Below the pieces are notes generated by a model. It had not been told where the DNA came from. It ran no database searches and saw only the letters and a program-made list of their open reading frames with translations. The translations under genes were made by a program, and so were the position numbers. Shown here one piece after another: positions 7,556-11,237 of a DNA stretch of 11,237 nt. Origin of the DNA: JAOUEE01 sp051011595 (GTDB lineage Bacteria; Actinomycetota; Acidimicrobiia; Acidimicrobiales; SHLQ01); assembly GCA_051011595.1 (NCBI GenBank), contig JBPCTQ010000340.1:1-11237 (forward strand), given 5' to 3'. How positions within the stretch are numbered: position 1 is the first letter of the stretch; each line of letters begins with the position of its first letter.

Positions 7556-7795
7556 TGAGCGGCGCTCGTTTTCGCTGAGCCCGCCCCAGATGCCGTGCTG
7601 TTCACCACGACTGAGTGCGTGACTGCGGCAGTCCCCCACCACCACACAACTCTCGCAGATGTCTTTGGCCTGTCTCTCTCGAGCGCGCTTCTCCTCTTTT
7701 CGCTCGAATCGAGGTGGAGGAAAGAACACCGCCGACTGTGGACCTCGACAAGCGGCGCGAAGCCGCCAGTCGTTGCTTTGTTCCATGACACTCAT
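7535..7795 (-). CDS. WhiB-family iron-sulphur transcriptional regulator
   Basis: 86-residue Wbl protein, expected to bind a 4Fe-4S cluster and act with the primary sigma factor as a redox/NO-responsive regulator. The four cluster cysteines are Cys16 (AACRG), Cys47, Cys50 and Cys56 (CESCVVVGDC), followed by the beta-turn GIWGG (68-72) and LSENERR. The ATG at 7795 is preceded by AGGGGG with 4-nt spacing, which sets the start; the frame is open 20 codons further upstream, but that would run through the promoter. Oddities: a highly charged insert (RFERKEEKRARERQAKD, 29-45) between Cys16 and Cys47, and a tail of only 14 residues after GIWGG without the basic DNA-binding stretch seen in WhiB1. The last seven codons overlap selB antisense. 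Subfamily (WhiB1-7) is not assignable by eye. A promoter with two CRP-type boxes lies upstream. Confidence 0.93.
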   Translation of the reverse strand: MSVMEQSNDWRLRAACRGPQSAVFFPPPRFERKEEKRARERQAKDICESCVVVGDCRSHALSRGEQHGIWGGLSENERRSLLDVGL

Positions 7796-7799
7796 AGTT

Positions 7800-7805
7800 C
7801 CCCCT
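7800..7805 (-). promoter_or_regulatory. whiB ribosome binding site AGGGGG
   Basis: On the minus strand AGGGGG is followed by AACT and the ATG. This purine run decides the start at 7795 over the second ATG three codons downstream (7786). Confidence 0.6.
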
Positions 7806-7826
7806 ACGAACCACGGTGAGAACCGG

Positions 7827-7855
7827 ACCATAGGCGTCGCGATCCAGGGTGACAA
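7827..7855 (-). promoter_or_regulatory. whiB promoter, -35 TTGTCA / -10 TATGGT
   Basis: On the minus strand TTGTCA (7855-7850) and TATGGT (7832-7827) are separated by exactly 17 bp, close to the primary-sigma consensus. Transcription would start near 7820, giving a 5' leader of about 25 nt that contains the AGGGGG ribosome site. The -35 hexamer lies inside the proximal CRP-type box. Confidence 0.6.
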
Positions 7856-7862
7856 GGGTCAC
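7849..7862 (-). promoter_or_regulatory. CRP-type operator box, proximal (GTGA-N6-TCAC)
   Basis: GTGACAAGGGTCAC has perfect GTGA/TCAC half-sites (five paired positions per arm), the core of CRP/GlxR-family operators. It covers the -35 of the whiB promoter, centred about 35 bp upstream of the predicted start, a position that would suit repression. It abuts the distal box with no gap. Confidence 0.5.
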
Positions 7863-7876
7863 GTGAGCGCGTTCAC
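7863..7876 (-). promoter_or_regulatory. CRP-type operator box, distal (GTGA-N6-TCAC)
   Basis: GTGAGCGCGTTCAC has perfect GTGA/TCAC half-sites and six of seven symmetric pairs. It begins at the base after the proximal box and is centred about 49-50 bp upstream of the predicted whiB transcription start. Confidence 0.5.
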
Positions 7877-7908
7877 AAGCGGCGTTCAGGGGTGGAGATC
7901 AGCCGAGG

Positions 7909-9195
7909 TCAGGAACGGTCGCGGTAGTCGCGAGCCGCACCCTCTTCGGGTTCGACCTCGAGCTCGAGCCCCTCGATCGCCACCACTCGCACCGAATCAC
8001 CCGCCGCGATCGGGGTCGCTCGGTTGGTGCGAGCCCGCCACAACGCGTCGCGCACCTTCACCTGACCGTTGGGGCTGACGTCTCCCACCGCCTCCCCCAT
8101 CTCGCCGATCATCCACTCGCGACCGATGGTGGGAGTCGAGAAACGGGTTCTGACCATGGCCGGCATGCCACTCACCATGGCCAGGATCATGCCGATGATG
8201 CCGGCTCCGAGGGTGATCCACGAGAAGTCGAACTCGTCGAACAACGCCACCGACCCCACGATGAGCGCGGCGATGGCGATACCGGTCCAGACCCGCGCCA
8301 CTCCTGTCTGTATGTCGATCGCGAAGGCCAGCATCGACAGCACCAACAGGGCCACCGCCCAACCCCGGGCGGGCAGAACCTCGAGTCCGTAACACCCACC
8401 GATGAAACAGAACGCACCCACCACCCCGGCGATACCGACCCCGGCGGTGTAGAACTCGAACACCAGCAGTCCCATTCCGATGAGGAACAACAGGTAGGCC
8501 ACCGGCGGGCTGGCCATGGTGTGGAACAGTTGATCGAGCAGGCTCATGCCGATGAACAGGGTCTGGGTGACCGGTTCACGGCGTGGTTGACCGGATTCGT
8601 TGTCGACCACGCGGGTGACGAAGCCGTCGAGGTCGATGAGGCAGTCACCCAGCACCGGGGCCAGCCGGGCGATTCCCGCCTCCACCGCCTCGTCGTCGGA
8701 GAAAGCCCGATCGCGCAGGCGCGACAGAGCGTCGCCGAAATGGGCCGACAGCACCTCTTCGTCGAGCACCGACTCACCGAGGTCGCCGATTCGCGAGTTG
8801 GGCGAGATGCAGACGTCGTTGGCCACCGCGGCCAGCTGAGCCGTGCCTCCTCGGGCCTCTGATCCCGACGGGCCGATCCACATCGACACGGGAGACGTCG
8901 ACGTGGCCATGCGGTCGGCCAACTCCCGCAGCGCATCGTCGGAGATGACCGCACCCTTGCTGTTGACCTGGAGCACCAGGTGCTTGGCCCCACTGGCCTC
9001 GGCATCGTCGATGGCCCCGGAGACGAAGTTGGCGAGCACCGGGTCGAGCAGGCCGCTCACCTCGATCACGTTCACGAAGCCGGCATCGGCCGGTGGCGGA
9101 GTGGGCTGGTCGTCGGTGTCCTGAGCCGAGGCCGTGCCGATGGTCGCCAGCAGCAACGCCGCAGCACCGATGGCCACCATGGTTACCCTGAGCAC
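7909..9195 (-). CDS. NfeD-family membrane protein with ClpP-class (S49-like) domain
   Basis: About 428 residues. Signal peptide with hydrophobic core MVAIGAAALLLATIGTASA, cleavage near residue 24. An extracytoplasmic ClpP/SppA-like domain follows (about 40-195; VNVIEVSGLLDPV, ASGAKHLVLQVNSKGAV). Then come five predicted membrane helices (about 228-248, 250-272, 278-297, 302-319, 325-346) and a C-terminal NfeD OB-fold (about 357-415; GEMGEAVGDVSPNGQVKV, AGDSVRVVAIEGLELEVEP). Such proteins act in membrane quality control and stomatin processing. The nucleophile region reads EARGGTAQ where active relatives have an ASAG-type Ser, so proteolysis is doubtful. The start is uncertain: GTG 9195 supplies an Arg before the signal core, ATG 9180 has an AGGG five bases upstream, and GTG 9318 would give a 41-residue Arg-rich extension. 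No stomatin/SPFH partner is in the window. whiB lies 113 bp downstream on the same strand with its own promoter. Confidence 0.87.
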   Translation of the reverse strand: MLRVTMVAIGAAALLLATIGTASAQDTDDQPTPPPADAGFVNVIEVSGLLDPVLANFVSGAIDDAEASGAKHLVLQVNSKGAVISDDALRELADRMATSTSPVSMWIGPSGSEARGGTAQLAAVANDVCISPNSRIGDLGESVLDEEVLSAHFGDALSRLRDRAFSDDEAVEAGIARLAPVLGDCLIDLDGFVTRVVDNESGQPRREPVTQTLFIGMSLLDQLFHTMASPPVAYLLFLIGMGLLVFEFYTAGVGIAGVVGAFCFIGGCYGLEVLPARGWAVALLVLSMLAFAIDIQTGVARVWTGIAIAALIVGSVALFDEFDFSWITLGAGIIGMILAMVSGMPAMVRTRFSTPTIGREWMIGEMGEAVGDVSPNGQVKVRDALWRARTNRATPIAAGDSVRVVAIEGLELEVEPEEGAARDYRDRS

Positions 9196-9319
9196 CCGAA
9201 CCGACCGCCACGATCGACCGAGGCGGGAGGCCCCTCGCAGCCGACCAAGGAGACCGGGCGCGCCATGACGCTGATGCGACACACGCCGCACGCGGCTGTC
9301 CTGAAGAGTCTCGGGCACG

Positions 9320-10261
9320 TTGGATCCTGATCGGTTCTTCGCCGCTTCTCGGGTGGTCATCGTCGCCGGTAAAGGGGGCGTGGGCAAAACCGTGGTCACT
9401 GCTTCTTTGGCCCGCGCCGCGGCGGCCACCGGCCTCGACACCCTGGTCGTCGATGTGCAGGGCCGGAGTGGATTGGGGCGGTTCTTCGGTGCCGACGAGC
9501 TGACCTACGAAGCGACCGAGTTGTTCGCCGACGACAGCGGTGGACGGGTCACCGGGCGAGTGCTGTCACCCGACGAAGCCTTGGTGGAATGGCTCGAGGA
9601 CCACGGCATGAAGCGGGTCGCCCGACGTATGGCTCGCAGCGGAGTGCTCGAAGTGGTGGCCACCGCCACACCCGGCATCAAGGACTTGTTGGTGCTGGCC
9701 AAGGTCAAACAAATGGAGCGGGCCCAGGCCGCCGACCTCATCCTCATCGACGCCCCGGCGGCCGGCCACGCCATCACGTTCATGCAGTCGCCGGCCACGC
9801 TGGCCGAGACGGCCCGGGTGGGCGCCATCAACCGCCAGGCCACCGACGTGTTGGAGATGCTGGGCGATCGCTCGCGTTGCCGGGTGGTGCTGGTGGCCTT
9901 GCCGGAGGAGACCCCGATCAACGAACTGGTCGACACCGCGTTCTCGCTGGAGGACCGGGTCGGTGTCGCCTTGGCGCCGGTGGTCATGAACGGGATGTAC
10001 CCCGTGCTCGACGACCTCGATGGCGAACCGCCCCGCGCCCCGCAGGCGGTGGTGGAGGCGCTGGCCGACGCCGGAGCATTGCGCCGTCGCCGTCAGGAGC
10101 TCCAGGCCCATCAGGTACAGCGACTGGCCGACCAGCTGCCCCTGCACCAGTTGATGCTCCCCCACCGGTTCGGTGGCGCGTTGACCAGCGACGACGTCGA
10201 ACACTTCGCCGAGGTGCTGCTGGCCGAGATCGGCCGTCTGCCCGACGAGGCGGTGGCATGA
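9320..10261 (+). CDS. ArsA/Get3-like ATPase, first subunit (BagA/Rv3679-like)
   Basis: 313-residue soluble SIMIBI-class ATPase. Deviant Walker A with signature Lys: VAGKGGVGKT (15-24); switch-I-like VVDVQGRSGLGRFF (43-56); TPGIKDLL (117-124); Walker B/switch II LILIDAPAAGHAITFM (140-155); and VVMNGMYP (221-228), the family's VxN base-binding strand. The order and motifs resemble M. tuberculosis Rv3679, one half of an adjacent ArsA-like pair described as Get3 homologues BagA/BagB (from memory). It lacks arsenic-binding cysteines in recognisable arrangement, and no ars genes are nearby, so an arsenite pump role is unlikely. In-frame stop TGA 9302 leaves TTG 9320 or GTG 9353 as starts. TTG keeps DPDRFFAASR ahead of the P-loop strand, but no ribosome site is evident. 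The stop overlaps the next ATG (ATGA), implying coupled synthesis of the two ATPases. Its last ~40 codons recur inverted at the window's right end. Confidence 0.9.
   Translation: MDPDRFFAASRVVIVAGKGGVGKTVVTASLARAAAATGLDTLVVDVQGRSGLGRFFGADELTYEATELFADDSGGRVTGRVLSPDEALVEWLEDHGMKRVARRMARSGVLEVVATATPGIKDLLVLAKVKQMERAQAADLILIDAPAAGHAITFMQSPATLAETARVGAINRQATDVLEMLGDRSRCRVVLVALPEETPINELVDTAFSLEDRVGVALAPVVMNGMYPVLDDLDGEPPRAPQAVVEALADAGALRRRRQELQAHQVQRLADQLPLHQLMLPHRFGGALTSDDVEHFAEVLLAEIGRLPDEAVA
10112..10228 (+). repeat. Inverted repeat arm 1 (inside first ArsA-like gene)
   Basis: These 117 bases, coding for QVQRLADQ through EVLLAE of the first ArsA-like protein, occur as a perfect reverse complement at 11121-11237. 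I compared the two arms base by base and found no mismatch. This copy is in coding context and looks like the genuine one. Confidence 0.95.
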
Positions 10262-11237
10262 GCAGCGTGCTGGGTGACCTGGTCGACGGGTGTCGGGTGA
10301 TCGTTTGCACCGGCACCGGAGGGGTGGGTAAGACGACCACCGCAGCGGCCATCGCCATCGAGGGGGCTCGGCGGGGGCGCCGGGCCGTGGTCATCACCAT
10401 CGATCCGGCGCGACGCTTGGCCGACGCATTGGGGCTGGCCGGGCTCAGCAACGACCCTTCCCGTATCGAGCTGGATGCGCCGGGGGAGCTCTGGGCCATG
10501 ATGCTCGACACCAAGAGCACCTTCGACGATCTGATCGGGCGCTATTCGGGCGACGACGAGCAGGCCGAGCGCATCACCGCCAACCGCTTCTACCAGAACG
10601 TGTCGACCGCACTGTCGGGGACGCAGGAATACATGGCGATGGAGAAGCTCTACGAGCTGAACACCGACGAACGGTTCGACTTGTTGGTGGTCGACACTCC
10701 CCCCAGCCGCAACGCCCTCGATTTCCTGGAAGCCCCCAACCTGTTGACCCGGCTGCTCGAGAACCGCCTCTACCGTCTGCTGACGGCGCCCGGTCGAGGC
10801 GTGCTGCGGGCGGTCAACTCGGCGGCTCAGACGCTGTTGCGACAGCTCACCCGGGTGGTGGGGGCCGAGGTGGTGGAGGACGCGATCGCCTTCTTCCAGG
10901 CCTTCGAGGGCATGGAGGACGGCTTCAAGGAGCGGGCGCAGGAGGTGTTGGCGCTGCTGGGTAGTGACAACACCGGCTTCTTGTTGGTGGCTTCACCTCG
11001 TTTCGACACCATCGTGGAGGCCCAGCACTTCGGCGCCCAACTGGCCGGCGCCGGCATCGCGGTGCGGGCCGCGGTGAGGGCGGCGCGGATGAGTTCGAGG
11101 CCGTCGAGGTCGTGCACGTCCTCGGCCAGCAGCACCTCGGCGAAGTGTTCGACGTCGTCGCTGGTCAACGCGCCACCGAACCGGTGGGGGAGCATCAACT
11201 GGTGCAGGGGCAGCTGGTCGGCCAGTCGCTGTACCTG
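10258..11237 (+). CDS. ArsA/Get3-like ATPase, second subunit (BagB/Rv3680-like); 3' end unreliable
   Basis: Starts at the ATG overlapping the previous stop. Deviant Walker A VICTGTGGVGKTTT (15-28); switch I ITIDPARRLADALGL (47-61); the conserved block RFYQNVSTALSGTQEYMAMEKL (about 110-131); switch II LVVDTPPSRNALDFLEAPN (about 143-161); LTAPGRGVLRAV; and TGFLLVASPRFD. This matches the order and wording of M. tuberculosis Rv3680 as I recall it. After GIAVRAA (near base 11070-11080) the family expects VxNRxHP, the ADP-contact strand. Instead the frame, though open to the window edge, gives a Ser/Arg-rich sequence that is antisense to other ArsA sequence. Only about the first 272 residues are therefore trustworthy; the true C-terminal third is missing. 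The partner role with the upstream ATPase is inferred from the ATGA overlap and the conserved pairing. Confidence 0.85.
   Translation, partial: MSSVLGDLVDGCRVIVCTGTGGVGKTTTAAAIAIEGARRGRRAVVITIDPARRLADALGLAGLSNDPSRIELDAPGELWAMMLDTKSTFDDLIGRYSGDDEQAERITANRFYQNVSTALSGTQEYMAMEKLYELNTDERFDLLVVDTPPSRNALDFLEAPNLLTRLLENRLYRLLTAPGRGVLRAVNSAAQTLLRQLTRVVGAEVVEDAIAFFQAFEGMEDGFKERAQEVLALLGSDNTGFLLVASPRFDTIVEAQHFGAQLAGAGIAVRAAVRAARMSSRPSRSCTSSASSTSAKCSTSSLVNAPPNRWGSINWCRGSWSASRCT
11073..11237 (-). other. Inverted chimeric segment at window end
   Basis: On the minus strand this block reads as one frame: the first ArsA-like protein's C-terminus up to LLAE (11237-11121), then DVHDLDGLELIRAALT (11120-11073). 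The latter is not from the first protein. It resembles the C-terminus expected of the second (compare FDVSDLDALRALADQL near the end of Rv3680, from memory). The block is thus two 3'-end fragments joined and inverted onto the body of the second gene. A chimeric contig end is the likeliest explanation. Confidence 0.7.
11121..11237 (-). repeat. Inverted repeat arm 2, ending at the window edge
   Basis: Perfect 117-base reverse complement of 10112-10228, separated from it by 892 bp. Identity stops at 11120 on the inner side and is still perfect at the last base of the window, so the repeat may be longer than seen. Confidence 0.95.

Noticed and set aside
7796..7908. The GTGA/TCAC dyads read as transcription terminator hairpins for the NfeD gene
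   Set aside because: Stems would be only 4-5 bp and no U-run follows; the perfect GTGA-N6-TCAC spacing, repeated, fits protein operators better.
9320..11070. Arsenite-resistance operon
   Set aside because: The ATPases look ArsA-like, but there is no arsB, arsC, arsR or arsD-like gene. The paired arrangement and motifs fit the Rv3679/Rv3680-type Get3 homologues better.
10827..11198. Minus-strand 123-codon ORF starting within the inverted repeat
   Set aside because: Only the part down to about 11073 resembles protein (ArsA C-termini). The rest is the antisense shadow of the second ArsA-like gene.
11077..11237. Open plus-strand frame continuing the second ArsA-like gene to the window edge
   Set aside because: It is Ser/Arg/Thr-rich, lacks the expected VxNRxHP strand, and is the antisense of sequence recognisable as ArsA C-termini, so it is not treated as real protein.

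Overview
The window reads as chromosomal DNA of a high-GC actinobacterium. A WhiB-family iron-sulphur regulator (restricted to Actinomycetota and their phages), G/C-rich third codon positions, weak or absent Shine-Dalgarno sequences at many starts and a BagA/BagB-like ArsA ATPase pair all point there. A deep-branching actinobacterium such as Acidimicrobiia is plausible, but that is inference and no marker gene settles it. No integrase, transposase, CRISPR array, tRNA or rRNA was seen.

Layout from left to right: a truncated membrane protein with a W-x-VFAPNP motif (minus, runs off the left edge); a FadD-like acyl-CoA ligase (minus); then a co-directional plus-strand run of a secreted CAP/SCP protein, an ABC-2 ATPase and its permease (4-bp overlap), selA and selB. 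selB meets a whiB gene tail to tail with a 21-bp overlap. Behind whiB on the minus strand lies a NfeD/ClpP-class membrane protein. Divergent from it run two ArsA/Get3-type ATPases (ATGA overlap) that reach the right edge.

How the genes work together: SelA converts Ser-tRNA(Sec) to Sec-tRNA(Sec), and SelB delivers it to recoded UGA codons. The host therefore should use selenocysteine, although selD, the tRNA(Sec) gene and any selenoprotein lie elsewhere. The two ArsA-like proteins resemble the adjacent Rv3679/Rv3680 pair of Mycobacterium tuberculosis, which also has a whiB gene (whiB4) as neighbour. The ABC pair should form one exporter.

Two signals stand out. First, the whiB promoter carries two back-to-back boxes of the form GTGA-N6-TCAC, the half-site architecture of CRP-family operators. 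The promoter-proximal box overlaps a good -35 (TTGTCA, 17-bp spacer, TATGGT). Second, the last ~165 bases are not a genuine continuation of the second ArsA gene. They contain a perfect 117-bp inverted copy of the 3' end of the first ArsA gene, joined to a piece that reads on the minus strand like the missing C-terminus of the second. This looks like a chimeric or fold-back contig end, although a real rearrangement cannot be excluded. I did not find a convincing wholly new multi-gene system.
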